A stretch of 64,000 nt of DNA from Synechococcus sp. JA-3-3Ab (GTDB lineage: Bacteria; Cyanobacteriota; Cyanobacteriia; Thermostichales; Thermostichaceae): the NCBI RefSeq assembly GCF_000013205.1, contig NC_007775.1, positions 682,001 to 746,000 on the forward strand. Reading direction: 5' to 3'. The notes beneath the pieces are model-generated. The model had not been told where the DNA came from and did no database searches. It was given only the letters and a program-made list of their open reading frames with translations. The position numbers and the translations under genes are program-made. This document shows, one piece after another, positions 46,569 through 55,424 of this stretch. The number at the start of each line of letters is the position of its first letter. Position 1 is the stretch's first letter.

Positions 46569-48068
46569 TTAACCTTCCCCCGCCAGGGATCCCTGGGTAG
46601 CCTCCAGGCGGGCTTCCGTCTCCAGCATCAGGGCTTCTAGGTGGGGCACCAGCTCCGGCGCCTGCTCTTGCCAGTAGCCCCGCTGGTGGGCTTCCAGCAG
46701 CCGCTCGCTCATGTCCCGCAGCGCCCAAGGGTTGTGGTTGCGCAAAAACTGCTGCACCCGGGGATCCAGCAAGTAGGCGCGGGCCAGGCCAGCGTACATA
46801 AAGTCCGGCACGGCGTGGGTGGTGACGTCGTAGGCGAAGAGGTAGTCCAGGGTGGCGGCCATCTCGAAGGCGCCTTTGTAGCCGTGGCGCATCACGCCGG
46901 CAATCCACTTGGGGTTGACGACGCGGGCGCGGTAGACGCGGTCGATTTCTTCGGCCAGGGTGCGGATCTTGGGGTTGTGGGGACGGGCGTGATCCCCGAA
47001 GTAGATCTGGGGGTTGCGGCCCTGGAGCGCCCGCACCGCTGCCACCATGCCTCCCTGAAACTGGTAGTAGTCGTCCGAGTCAAGGAGATCGTGCTCGCGG
47101 TTGTCTTGGTTGTGCAGGACAATTTGCAGGCGGGCCAGTTGCCGCCGCAGGGCTGCGGGGGCCGGCTCTCCTTCGCCCTCGGCCCGGTAGGCGTAGCTGC
47201 TCCAGTTGAGGTAGGCGCGGGCCAGATCCGCTTCCGTTTCCCAGTTTTGCGCCTCGATCAGCCCCTGCAGGCCGGCTCCGTAGGCCCCCGGCTTGGAGCC
47301 AAAGATGCGCAGCCGCGCTTGCTTTGCCGCTTCTGAAGGCGGGATCCCTTGCTCCTGCCAGTACTGGGTATCGGCCAGCACCTGGGCCCGCAGGGGGTTG
47401 TCGCTTTCCGGCTCCTCCAGGGCGGCCACGGCCTGCACGGCGCGGTCGAAGAGGGCAATCAGGTTGGGAAAAGCATCGCGAAAGAACCCAGAAATGCGCA
47501 GGGTTACATCCACGCGGGGCCGGCCCAAAACCGCCACGGGCAAAATCTCAATATCCACCACCCGTCCCCCCTCCCAGCGGGGCCTGACTCCCAAGAGCGC
47601 CAGCGCCTCGGCCCAGTCGTCGCCGCCGGTGCGCAGGGTAGAGGTGCCCCAAACGGATAGGCCCAGGTGGCGGGGATATTCCCCCTGCTCTTGCACGTAG
47701 CGCTCCACCAGCCGCTCGGCAGCCAGCGAGCCAACCTGCCAGGCGGTGGGGGTAGGGATGGCGCGGATATCCACCGAGTAGAAGTTGCGCCCGGTGGGCA
47801 ACACCTCCACCCGGCCCCGGGTGGGGGCACCGGAAGGGCCGCTGGGCACATAGCCGCCGTTGAGCCCGTGCAGGAGATGCCTCAGCTCCTGGGGGGTTTG
47901 CTGCAGCCGAGGGAGCAAGTCGGTCTCGATCCAGTGCAGCACTTGTCTGGCCGCCGGCCCCGGCGGCGGATCGTAAGGGATCCCCTGCAGATACTGGGCA
48001 ATCCAGCGGCGGGCCTGGGCCTCCAGGGCGGCTACTGCGTCTCCAAAGCGGCGAAAGCTCTCGCCCAT
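46569..48068 (-). pseudogene. cobN-like C-terminal fragment (cobaltochelatase / Mg-chelatase H)
   Basis: 499 residues. LLHGLNGGYVPSGPSGAPTR, LPTGRNFYSVDIRAIPTPTA and HLGLSVWGTSTLRTGGDDWA, followed by VTLRISGFFRDAFPNLIAL and YFGDHARPHNPKIRTLAEEI, are strong matches to the last 40% of CobN. The family is normally about 1200-1300 residues, so 700 or more N-terminal residues are missing. The fragment starts with an ATG 17 bp after the transaldolase stop, with no trace of the lost part. It may be a dead remnant, or one half of a split subunit whose other half lies elsewhere; the frame itself is intact. Confidence 0.8.
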
Positions 48069-48085
48069 AGGGCTTGCTTGCCTGG

Positions 48086-49264
48086 CTAATTTCTCAGATA
48101 AACGGCTGCCCCCAGTCCGACCAGCATTTCTTCGGGAGTAATTTTGCCATCTTGGTTAGTGTCGAGGGCATCGAAGACGCGATCTGCTCCCATCCACTCC
48201 TCGCGGGTGATGAAGCCATCCCCATCCAGGTCGTAGATGCGGAAGACATCCTGGGCGGCGTGGGTAATCGTTTCCTTGGCGCCCTCCAGCTTCTGCAGCC
48301 GCTCGGTGAGCAGTTTTTCCAGCACCTCCAGCGCCTTGGAGAAGCCCTGGATCCCTTCTTCTAGTTTTTCCGAGGCCATGCGGTTTTCCCGGTGCATCTG
48401 GTCGAAGGTGGCCCGATCCATCACCAGGCGGGGAATATCCATTTTCTTAGCTTTTTCCGGATCCAGCTTGCGCTCCAGGTGGCCCTCGGTGTTTTGCAGC
48501 TCCGCCAACAAAGCCGGCGAGATGGTTAGGAGATCGCAGCCGGCCAGCTCGATGATCTCGCCAATGTTGCGAAAGCTGGCCCCCATCACTTCCGTTGGGT
48601 AATCGTATTTGCGCAGATAGTTGTAGATCTGGGTTACCGACTGCACGCCTGGATCTTCGGCGGGCGGGTAGCTCTCCCGGCCTGTGTGTTTTTTGTACCA
48701 ATCCAGGATGCGGCCCACAAAGGGCGAGATGAGGGTTACCCCCGCTTCGGCGCAGGCAATGGCCTGGTGCAGGCCAAACATCAAAGTCAGGTTGCAGTGG
48801 ATCCCTTCTTTTTCCAGGATCTCGGCGGCGCGGATCCCTTCCCAAGTAGCCGCAATCTTAATGAGCACCCGCTTGGGATCCGCCCCTGCCGCCTTGTAGA
48901 GCTCGATGAGATGGCGGGCCTTGGCCACGGTGGCTGCTGTGTCGTAGGAGAGCCGGGCGTCCACCTCCGTCGAAACCCGACCGGGGATGATGGACAAAAT
49001 GCGCACGCCAAAGGCCACCGCCAGTTGGTCGATGGCGTGGGCCACCACGGCTTTGGTGTCGGCTTTGGATCCCAGGTCTTGGCGGGCCTTGAGCAAGGTC
49101 TCATCGACAATGCCCTGGTACTGGGGCATTTGGGCGGCTGCTGTAATCAAAGAGGGATTGGTGGTGGCATCCTGCGGCTTAAAGGTCTCGATGGCGTTGA
49201 TATCCCCCGTGTCGGCCACCACCACCGTCATCTCTCGCAACTGCTCCAGCAAGCTCCTGCTCAT
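48086..49264 (-). CDS. tal: Transaldolase with C-terminal EF-hand pair
   Basis: 392 residues from ATG 49264, behind GGAGGGGAG. The TalB-type barrel has [40 protein letters not shown] with the Schiff-base Lys, [20 protein letters not shown] and [20 protein letters not shown]. After about 330 two EF-hand loops follow: [13 protein letters not shown] and [13 protein letters not shown], each with the acidic x, y and z positions and Glu at position 12. It interconverts sugar phosphates in the pentose phosphate pathway. Calcium control through the EF-hands is inferred; the fusion is known in some cyanobacteria. Confidence 0.93.
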   Translation of the reverse strand: MSRSLLEQLREMTVVVADTGDINAIETFKPQDATTNPSLITAAAQMPQYQGIVDETLLKARQDLGSKADTKAVVAHAIDQLAVAFGVRILSIIPGRVSTEVDARLSYDTAATVAKARHLIELYKAAGADPKRVLIKIAATWEGIRAAEILEKEGIHCNLTLMFGLHQAIACAEAGVTLISPFVGRILDWYKKHTGRESYPPAEDPGVQSVTQIYNYLRKYDYPTEVMGASFRNIGEIIELAGCDLLTISPALLAELQNTEGHLERKLDPEKAKKMDIPRLVMDRATFDQMHRENRMASEKLEEGIQGFSKALEVLEKLLTERLQKLEGAKETITHAAQDVFRIYDLDGDGFITREEWMGADRVFDALDTNQDGKITPEEMLVGLGAAVYLRN

Positions 49265-49378
49265 ACTCCCCTCCTTAGATATCGCGCTTCTGCGACCTAG
49301 CCCCAGTGTCGCCCACCTAGGCAAGGGATCCCGGTAGATGTGAGATTGTCTTAATTGTCTAGCCGGCTACTGATACAT

Positions 49379-50560
49379 TTACGCTGAACACTGCTGAGCA
49401 TTACTGCTCAGCGGTGAAGCGATAGCATTCTGTCCGTTTCCGTTGTCACTACGCGATGCTGACGCGACCGCGCTACTCGGACGGAGTCCAAACAGAAAGG
49501 CGGTATCCCGCAAAGCCCTGAGCATAACACCCAGAGCGCCTTGCCAATCTCGTGGTAGCCTATGGTTGCACTTTGGGCATCTAAACACCTTTGCACCACC
49601 CAACTTGGTGTGGATGTGCCCGCACTTAGTACAGGTTTTGCTGGTGTACGCTTCCGATACTTCCACGACAACCACGTTTTTCTTCTTGGCTTGAAACTTC
49701 AGGAACTGCTTGAACCGATAGTGCGCCCAGGTGAGCATCGCCCTTGCTGTCTTGCTACCAAACTTCCTCCCTGCCTTGGCAACCATCTTGGCTGACTCGA
49801 AAGTGGGGAGGAATATCAATCGGTAGTTATCCGTTAGGAACGCCGCTACCTTGCGATGGCACTCGTCCACCAAGTTCCTGATTCTCTCCCGCAGACGAAA
49901 CGCCGCTTGCCGCATTCGCCTACGCTTGGGTCTCGGTGCTTTACTCAGCCTAGATTGCAGATCGTCTAGGTGGTAGCACAGCCGAACGATCCTGCCAAAG
50001 TCTCCCTTGGCGATATCTACAAAGCCCGCCCCATCAAACCCTGTAAGGAAGCTTCTTACTCCAGGATCAAGTGCGATCACCCCCTTTGCTAACGAACACT
50101 GCTCGTTCACGGGCTCAGGGAAGATGGCATACCATCTGTCTTTCACCCGCATTAGCTCAGTTCCACGTGCCCATTCTCTGGGCATCTCCTCGGATGCACG
50201 GAACGCCAAACCTCGGGTGAGTTTCGGATACCACGTCCCATTGCGAAAGTTGCCGGCGTTGAATTGCAGCGTATGCGACCTGTCCCGCACACTGCGAAAC
50301 CTCGCGTCTTTGCTTCGGCGAAACGCCAACCACGCCTCGACGACCGCGTTCTGCTTGATGTGGCAGGGGGCGTCCTTCACCCACCCGGGCAGGTCGGAGC
50401 GCAGGATGATGTCCCGCAGCTTTCTGGCCGTTCTTGGAGCACCATGCTGGCGCTGATAGGCAATCGCTTGGTTGTAGCAGTACCGGCACGCCGCTTGCCA
50501 CCGCTTCCAAACTTTAGCCAGCGCTGGCTCCGGATAAATCCGTATCTTTCTCGATTGCAG
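49379..50560 (-). CDS. tnpB: TnpB of IS607-type element
   Basis: About 390 residues. RKIRIYPEPALAKVWKRWQA starts the N-terminal domain; GVIALDPGVRSFLTGFDGAG holds the first RuvC Asp, VVVVEVSEAYTSKTCTKCG the Glu region and first Zn pair, and FRCPKCNHRLPRDWQGAL the second Zn pair and last Asp. The start is unresolved: the frame stays open far into tnpA, no ATG or GTG lies at the expected place, and a CTG at 50560 is only a guess. The C-terminus (SSAVASASRSDNGNG) covers a dispersed-repeat-like DNA string, so it may be altered. Confidence 0.82.
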   Translation of the reverse strand: MQSRKIRIYPEPALAKVWKRWQAACRYCYNQAIAYQRQHGAPRTARKLRDIILRSDLPGWVKDAPCHIKQNAVVEAWLAFRRSKDARFRSVRDRSHTLQFNAGNFRNGTWYPKLTRGLAFRASEEMPREWARGTELMRVKDRWYAIFPEPVNEQCSLAKGVIALDPGVRSFLTGFDGAGFVDIAKGDFGRIVRLCYHLDDLQSRLSKAPRPKRRRMRQAAFRLRERIRNLVDECHRKVAAFLTDNYRLIFLPTFESAKMVAKAGRKFGSKTARAMLTWAHYRFKQFLKFQAKKKNVVVVEVSEAYTSKTCTKCGHIHTKLGGAKVFRCPKCNHRLPRDWQGALGVMLRALRDTAFLFGLRPSSAVASASRSDNGNGQNAIASPLSSNAQQCSA

Positions 50561-51107
50561 CCCGGTATTTTCTGAGTCCGTAGAGCCGACTGCTGAAGCA
50601 GTGCAGGATGGTGAGGATATCCTCAACCAGTTCCTGTTGGGGAGAAAGGTGATCGTCATCGAGAACCAAGATTTCGCACCCGTATTGACGGCAGTACCAC
50701 TCAACGAACTCAAATCCAAACCGGCAGAGTCGATCCCGGTGAGCGACCACAATTGTTCCGACATCTCCCGCACGAACTCGTTCCAATAAGGCAAGGAACT
50801 TTGGTCTTTTGAAGTCGAGACTGCTGCCAATCTCTCCGACCACCTCGGCTCCAGGGTAGAGGTTAACCAGTCTTGCAATCTGTCTTTCCAAGTCTGGTTT
50901 CTGCCCTCGACTGCTAACTCGGGCGTACAAAACGACTCGTTTGTCCTTCTTGGGTGCTCTGATGTAGCTGTCGAGGTCATACCTTCTCGCCCTACCGGAT
51001 GGTGTACGTACTGCATGGATCCAGCCTTTCTGTTCCCATCGCCTCAAGGTGTGGAGACACACCCCAAAATAATCCGCCGCTTCTCTCGGTTTTACATACC
51101 TAGCCAT
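50514..51107 (-). CDS. tnpA: IS607-family serine recombinase TnpA
   Basis: 197 residues. A MerR-like DNA-binding domain comes first (VKPREAADYFGVCLHTLRRW, EQKGWIHAVRTPSGRARRYD), then the resolvase domain VVLYARVSSRGQKPDLERQI with the catalytic Ser, FLALLERVRAGDVGTIVVAH and DRLCRFGFEFVEWYC. This reversed order of HTH and catalytic domains is the mark of IS607 transposases. The enzyme should move this element and its short derivatives. Frame intact. Confidence 0.92.
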   Translation of the reverse strand: MARYVKPREAADYFGVCLHTLRRWEQKGWIHAVRTPSGRARRYDLDSYIRAPKKDKRVVLYARVSSRGQKPDLERQIARLVNLYPGAEVVGEIGSSLDFKRPKFLALLERVRAGDVGTIVVAHRDRLCRFGFEFVEWYCRQYGCEILVLDDDHLSPQQELVEDILTILHCFSSRLYGLRKYRAAIEKDTDLSGASAG

Positions 51108-51181
51108 ACCAAGCAGCCATACTGAACATACTGTACATTATTTTCAGTATAGTCCAGCGTATCATTGACTAGAGTCATGCT

Positions 51182-51709
51182 TCCACAGATGTGGGGACAA
51201 CGTACAGCAGGAGAACTACCAGGGGGCTCATAGATTGGTTCACCCCCACGGGTGTGGGGACAACGGACGGATCCCTTGCCGGGTCAGGGCCCTCCCTTCG
51301 GTTCACCCCCACGGGTGTGGGGACAACTGAAGTCCTGCCGTCCCGCGGGCCGGGCCGACTTCGGTTCACCCCCACGGGTGTGGGGACAACGTACGCTCCC
51401 ACGATCTCCAAGCCTGCCGCCTTCGCGGTTCACCCCCACGGGTGTGGGGACAACTCCAGTGCCACCGCTATTGCGGGGACTAGCCAGGTCGGTTCACCCC
51501 CACGGGTGTGGGGACAACGACTCTTTGTCCGTCACTCCAACGTAGAGGATTACGGTTCACCCCCACGGGTGTGGGGACAACGCTATTCGGTGGGCTTCCC
51601 GCTCAAGTTGTGCTTCCGGTTCACCCCCACGGGTGTGGGGACAACCCGGTGAACTCCCGCAGCTTGGGCGCCCACTTGTTCGGTTCACCCCCACGGGTGT
51701 GGGGACAAC
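51182..51709 (-). CRISPR. Type I-E CRISPR array, 8 full repeats plus one damaged
   Basis: The 28-base core GGTTCACCCCCACGGG-TGTGGGGACAAC, usually preceded by C (29 bases in all), begins at 51237, 51300, 51363, 51427, 51491, 51554, 51618 and 51682. A ninth, damaged repeat (TCCACAGATGTGGGGACAAC) ends at 51201. Spacers between cores are 35-36 bases. On the minus strand the repeat ends GTGAACCG, resembling the 8-base 5' handle of I-E crRNAs (ATAAACCG in E. coli), so transcription should run from the cas2 side leftwards. The damaged repeat would then be the leader-distal one. Only 19 bases separate the first repeat from the cas2 stop. Confidence 0.97.
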
Positions 51710-51728
51710 CCTTCCATTTTTGCCGATT

Positions 51729-52001
51729 TTAGTAGGTTTTGACCAGCAGCACCCCTTCTATGTCTACTAGCTGCCGCGAGGGATCCCCGATGCTCCTGGC
51801 CGAGAATCCCTGCTCTGAGTTGGTGGAATAGACCATCAGTGCAGAGCCGTCGCCGATTTTGCTGGTCACCCGTGCCCACAGTTCTTCTCGAACCAGGGCT
51901 GAGACGCGACCGACAAAGACCCCCGCCTTGATCTCAAACAGCCAGCGACTTAGGTCTCCTCTCAAACTTGCGGGGACATTCTCTAAGATAAAGACCACCA
52001 T
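51729..52001 (-). CDS. cas2: Cas2e
   Basis: 90 residues. MVVFILENVPASLRGDLSRW, EIKAGVFVGRVSALVREELW and MVYSTNSEQGFSARS follow the type I-E Cas2 pattern. With Cas1 it forms the spacer-integration complex. Its ATG overlaps the cas1 stop by one base. The stop lies 19 bases from the first CRISPR repeat. Confidence 0.95.
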   Translation of the reverse strand: MVVFILENVPASLRGDLSRWLFEIKAGVFVGRVSALVREELWARVTSKIGDGSALMVYSTNSEQGFSARSIGDPSRQLVDIEGVLLVKTY

Positions 52002-52948
52002 CAGACCGACATTTCCTCATCCAACTCTTCTCCGTAGCTCACTCCCCCCTCAACAGCTCCCTTCTCGTTATCCCAAAGAGATCCTACAGGGCTTGACTCC
52101 TCCTGTGTGGCTCTGAAGCCGAGGATGGCATCAACATCGTCTATGATTCTCTGCATCAACCGATGCTCTACAAACTTTTCTCGACACAGTTGCCTAGTTC
52201 TCGACTCAAAGTTTGGCATCAACTCAGCGGCAGCCTTGAAGGCAACAGGGATGGTGATCTCTGTCTTGTAGAGATCGGCAACGTCATAAACAAAAGATAA
52301 GGGCTTGCCGATGTGAATAAACCCCAACGCAGTTGAATAGCCTACGGCATTGAGCGCTGCCTGGCAAACAGCGTAGAGGCAAGTATTGGCAACAGAAAGA
52401 GCACGATTAACGGGATCAGCACACTCCCATTCCTTGAGCTTGTAGGAGCGTCCCTTCCAATTTACCCCTGTTTCTTTACTAAGGCGGCTGTAAACAGTTC
52501 GCACTCGCACCCCCTCCAGTCCGCGAATCTGCTCAAGGGTTAGCCCTTCTTTGAGAGGTTCGGGAAAGCGAAATGAATACATACGCCGAACCACTTCCAT
52601 GTGCTGGACGGGATCTGCCCATAGTTTGGCCTGGTGATAAAGCCTTTCCACGCTGCTGGAAGGATGGGATCCACTGGCATAGAAGCGTAGCCCATCTTCG
52701 CCAACCCACTGGACCGAGCAGAGCCCATCGGCCAAGTTCTTGATGGCAGCGTGAGTAATTGCTGTCCCAGGGCCTAGCATTAAAGTGGTCAAGCTGGCAC
52801 AAGGGATTATATATCTGCCATCTTCTTGCAAAACGGCAATAGCTTTCGCATCTTGCTCAATTCGGCACCGTTCTACATAGACAAAGCTTATGCTATCTCG
52901 AACCTTCGGGATAGATCGTAAACTTTTCGTAGTTGTCTTTGCGATCAT
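52001..52948 (-). CDS. cas1: Cas1e integrase
   Basis: 315 residues from ATG 52948, behind GGGAGTG. ISFVYVERCRIEQDAKAIAV, LMLGPGTAITHAAIKNLADG and GFIHIGKPLSFVYDVADLYK (active-site His and Asp) match Cas1e. It integrates new spacers as a Cas1-Cas2 complex. An in-frame extension to 53020 overlaps cas6e and is not needed. Confidence 0.95.
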   Translation of the reverse strand: MIAKTTTKSLRSIPKVRDSISFVYVERCRIEQDAKAIAVLQEDGRYIIPCASLTTLMLGPGTAITHAAIKNLADGLCSVQWVGEDGLRFYASGSHPSSSVERLYHQAKLWADPVQHMEVVRRMYSFRFPEPLKEGLTLEQIRGLEGVRVRTVYSRLSKETGVNWKGRSYKLKEWECADPVNRALSVANTCLYAVCQAALNAVGYSTALGFIHIGKPLSFVYDVADLYKTEITIPVAFKAAAELMPNFESRTRQLCREKFVEHRLMQRIIDDVDAILGFRATQEESSPVGSLWDNEKGAVEGGVSYGEELDEEMSV

Positions 52949-52974
52949 AAGACACTCCCCCTTAAAAGGCAAAA

Positions 52975-53607
52975 CTAGCGTGGAAAGTAACTGATCTTGC
53001 TGAGCGATAGAAGTCCACATCCGTAGGAGCGTCCTCGCCCAATTCCTTGTTGTACTGCTTTAACAAAAGCTTCAGAATCAGTTACCCGCAATATGCCCTG
53101 GAACAAAACGGTGTGGATACGAACTGGCCCGGAGAGCCCCTTTTTGATCCCAAATATTTGCGGCGATGGGATCCCTTCTGCAGCCAACACCTCAAACCCA
53201 TGCTGAAAGCCCTGGCGGCGGAGCCATTCCAGTTGATCCTCAGAGCGAAAAAAGCCAACAATCTTGCGGGTCTTCTTATCTCGCTTGCTGGGATTTGCTC
53301 GGAGTCGGAACTGAAAGCATCTTCCCTTACTTAGAACTTCTGGCCTCAGGTCGAAGATTTTGACTTCTGGATCCCTTTGGACATAACCCTGTGGCAAGCG
53401 AGACCAATCCGGCTGAATGACCGATTGCACCAGGATGGTGCAGCCATCAGGTTCTTGACGGTAAAGAATATGCCAATCGGAGCGAGGGGTTTTGGTAGGT
53501 TGATCGGGAAAACCATGCATAATTCGCTGGTGCAAAGCGTGAGCATTACTGAGCTCTCGCTGCACCAGAAGCTGTCGCTCGTTTAGAATTAGCCGGGAAA
53601 GATACAT
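52975..53607 (-). CDS. cas6e: Cas6e crRNA endonuclease (CasE)
   Basis: 210 residues. LSRLILNERQLLVQRELSNA, ALHQRIMHGFPDQP with the catalytic His region, and GIGRGRSYGCGLLSLSKI, the Gly-rich loop at the C-terminus, match CasE. It cleaves precursor crRNA within each repeat and stays in Cascade. It overlaps cas5e by 19 bp. Confidence 0.95.
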   Translation of the reverse strand: MYLSRLILNERQLLVQRELSNAHALHQRIMHGFPDQPTKTPRSDWHILYRQEPDGCTILVQSVIQPDWSRLPQGYVQRDPEVKIFDLRPEVLSKGRCFQFRLRANPSKRDKKTRKIVGFFRSEDQLEWLRRQGFQHGFEVLAAEGIPSPQIFGIKKGLSGPVRIHTVLFQGILRVTDSEAFVKAVQQGIGRGRSYGCGLLSLSKISYFPR

Positions 53608-54212
53608 ATCGCCTCCGGGAGTTCATGGTATTCCGTCTCCACAGCCCGGCAACCGAAGCGCCGCGGCTGCCAGCTCAAAGGCACATCTTGGCGCACATCC
53701 AGACTCTCAGAGACCTCCAAAACAAAGCGGAGTTGGGAGGGACGCTTCCCGCGTCTAGAACACTCATAAGGGTGCTGACGCAAAGCTTCCAGCAAAGGCT
53801 GCTCCACAAGCCCCACTCGCAAAGGGCGGCTGGGAATAAAGCTTTTCCGTCCCAGAAACACTTGCCAGTAAGGTTTTTGCAGAGCTTGATCCAAAGTTCT
53901 CAGCAAATTAGGATCCCCTTCCAATCCCACCAGGTAATCCCCATCTGCTACGTAGTAGCGATTGCTGATCGTCTCTTTTATTTGTACTGTGTGGAAATCC
54001 TTACAAAGGATCCCTTCCTTGTTTACTCGCACCCCCATTTTCAGGGCAGCCAGATCATCAACAGGTTCCCAGCGAGGGCGACCCAGTGCCGCACAGAGGA
54101 TCCCGATCACCGCCGACTTTGTAGGCTCACGACGGCTATCGCGATAATCAAACTGGCTGTGGTCGCCCCAGCTCATCATCGGAGCCCGCAATCGCATGAG
54201 AAGCGTAGTCAT
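53589..54212 (-). CDS. cas5e: Cas5e (CasD)
   Basis: 207 residues. TLLMRLRAPMMSWGDHSQFD, RDSRREPTKSAVIGILCAAL and FHTVQIKETISNRYYVADGD are Cas5e signatures, followed by PFLGRKSF-like sequence and a beta-rich C-terminus. It binds the crRNA 5' handle in Cascade. It lies 3 bp after cas7e. Confidence 0.95.
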   Translation of the reverse strand: MTTLLMRLRAPMMSWGDHSQFDYRDSRREPTKSAVIGILCAALGRPRWEPVDDLAALKMGVRVNKEGILCKDFHTVQIKETISNRYYVADGDYLVGLEGDPNLLRTLDQALQKPYWQVFLGRKSFIPSRPLRVGLVEQPLLEALRQHPYECSRRGKRPSQLRFVLEVSESLDVRQDVPLSWQPRRFGCRAVETEYHELPEAICIFPG

Positions 54213-54215
54213 GAT

Positions 54216-55358
54216 CTAAGCTCCTTGGCCGTTGCTGGCCACGCCAAAGGCTTTGAGAGCACTTTTTAAGAGCTCTTCTACAGAATCTTTCTTGCTAGAC
54301 TTGAGTACATTGAGTCTCGCAGCCAGCCTATCAAGGACAACAACGCCTTTATACTGCACGTCAGCTTCTCCATACATCTTGACCAGTGATCCCCAATACT
54401 CATCTAAAGCTTTAACGGCATTTTCCAGTAGGCTAAATCCTCCACTGGGAGCAACCGGATTTTCAAAGGCATCCACTAAGGAAATAGGCTGCCCTTCCCG
54501 AACTACTGCCATCACCAATGCTGGCCGAGTGTGAGCGGCAAATCCGTTTTGATGTCCACTGGGCACAGCATGAATGAAAGCCGTAGCAAAAGCCTTGATG
54601 ATGGATCCTAGATGTTCAGTTCCGCCTAGGTTTTCAACCAACTGTTTCTTGTCGAGAACAGCAAAGCGGTAGTATGTAGAGCTGTTGTACCCCGTCTCGC
54701 CCATGTGATCGGCTCCGGTGTCCTCACTACTGCCCAGGTCGTCTACGGCTGTAAAGAAGTCGAACTCTTGTTGTAGGGCATTGATACTAATTGCATGGGC
54801 TACCTGAACAGCAGCATCGACATTGACTGTGGGTAGCGAGGCCATCATCCGACCAAACAAAGCTACATCACCGGGTTTTCCTGTATCAACCAAAGCTTTT
54901 TCGATCGCCTTGGCTATTTTTTGGGGAAGTTTGGGCTTTTCCTCTCGCAATCCGGATTCAATGGCAGACCAGTTTTTGATTAAGATTTCGGCAATTGCAT
55001 CAAGTTCCGTCTTCCCCAAAAATACAATGGTGGTGGCTTCATTTTTATCATTAAACTTGAGCTTAAGCCCTTGCTCTAAGGCAAGCCGAGCGGCCATTCC
55101 AGCTTGCTCATCAGGGATCCCTGCCTTCACAAGCTTAGATTTCAACTCAGGGAGCCAGTTGCGAGAGCGAGCGGCAAAGTGAGCCGGGTCTAGCTCAGCA
55201 TATTGGTGATAGTATTTTCGCACTGCCCGCTTCTGGCACTGGCTAGAGATTCGCGCTCGTGGACGACCGCCGAATATCGTAGATTTAGGCATGCCATTTT
55301 CATCGCGGTTTAGGTTGGCAGGAGGGAAACTTTGAATCAAATGAATTTCCAGTCGCAT
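54216..55358 (-). CDS. cas7e: Cas7e (CasC), Cascade backbone
   Basis: 380 residues from ATG 55358, behind AGAGGAG. RLEIHLIQSFPPANLNRDEN, STIFGGRPRARISSQCQKRA and DLGSSEDTGADHMGETGYNS are typical of CasC, which forms the six-subunit filament along the crRNA. The longer frame to 55394 lies upstream of the ribosome site. Confidence 0.95.
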   Translation of the reverse strand: MRLEIHLIQSFPPANLNRDENGMPKSTIFGGRPRARISSQCQKRAVRKYYHQYAELDPAHFAARSRNWLPELKSKLVKAGIPDEQAGMAARLALEQGLKLKFNDKNEATTIVFLGKTELDAIAEILIKNWSAIESGLREEKPKLPQKIAKAIEKALVDTGKPGDVALFGRMMASLPTVNVDAAVQVAHAISINALQQEFDFFTAVDDLGSSEDTGADHMGETGYNSSTYYRFAVLDKKQLVENLGGTEHLGSIIKAFATAFIHAVPSGHQNGFAAHTRPALVMAVVREGQPISLVDAFENPVAPSGGFSLLENAVKALDEYWGSLVKMYGEADVQYKGVVVLDRLAARLNVLKSSKKDSVEELLKSALKAFGVASNGQGA

Positions 55359-55424
55359 GGCTGTTTCTCCTCTAAGGGTATAGTGTCGGAACAAGTTTGT
55401 TAGCTCAAACAGGGGTAAGTGCTC

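Larger units (their letters stand above)
49371..51181 (-). mobile_element. IS607-type element with tnpA and tnpB
   Basis: Ends were defined by comparison with the 279-bp derivative at 22913-23191: CTGATACATTTACGCTGAAC on the left and TTGACTAGAGTCATGCT on the right. It carries a serine recombinase (tnpA) and a tnpB whose start overlaps it. The right end lies against a damaged CRISPR repeat at 51182. IS607-type elements usually leave no target duplication; none is seen. Confidence 0.85.

Noticed and set aside
49379-51016. Single long 545-codon frame as one TnpB protein
   Set aside because: Its first 150 codons are the antisense-free alternate frame of tnpA; only the part after about 50560 matches TnpB.
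51191-51732. Long frames through the CRISPR array coding for repeated SPPRVWGQ-like peptides
   Set aside because: They are translations of the repeats; the array explains them.
52949-53020. N-terminal extension of Cas1
   Set aside because: It overlaps cas6e and lies before the ribosome site; Cas1e families start at the MIAKTTTK region.
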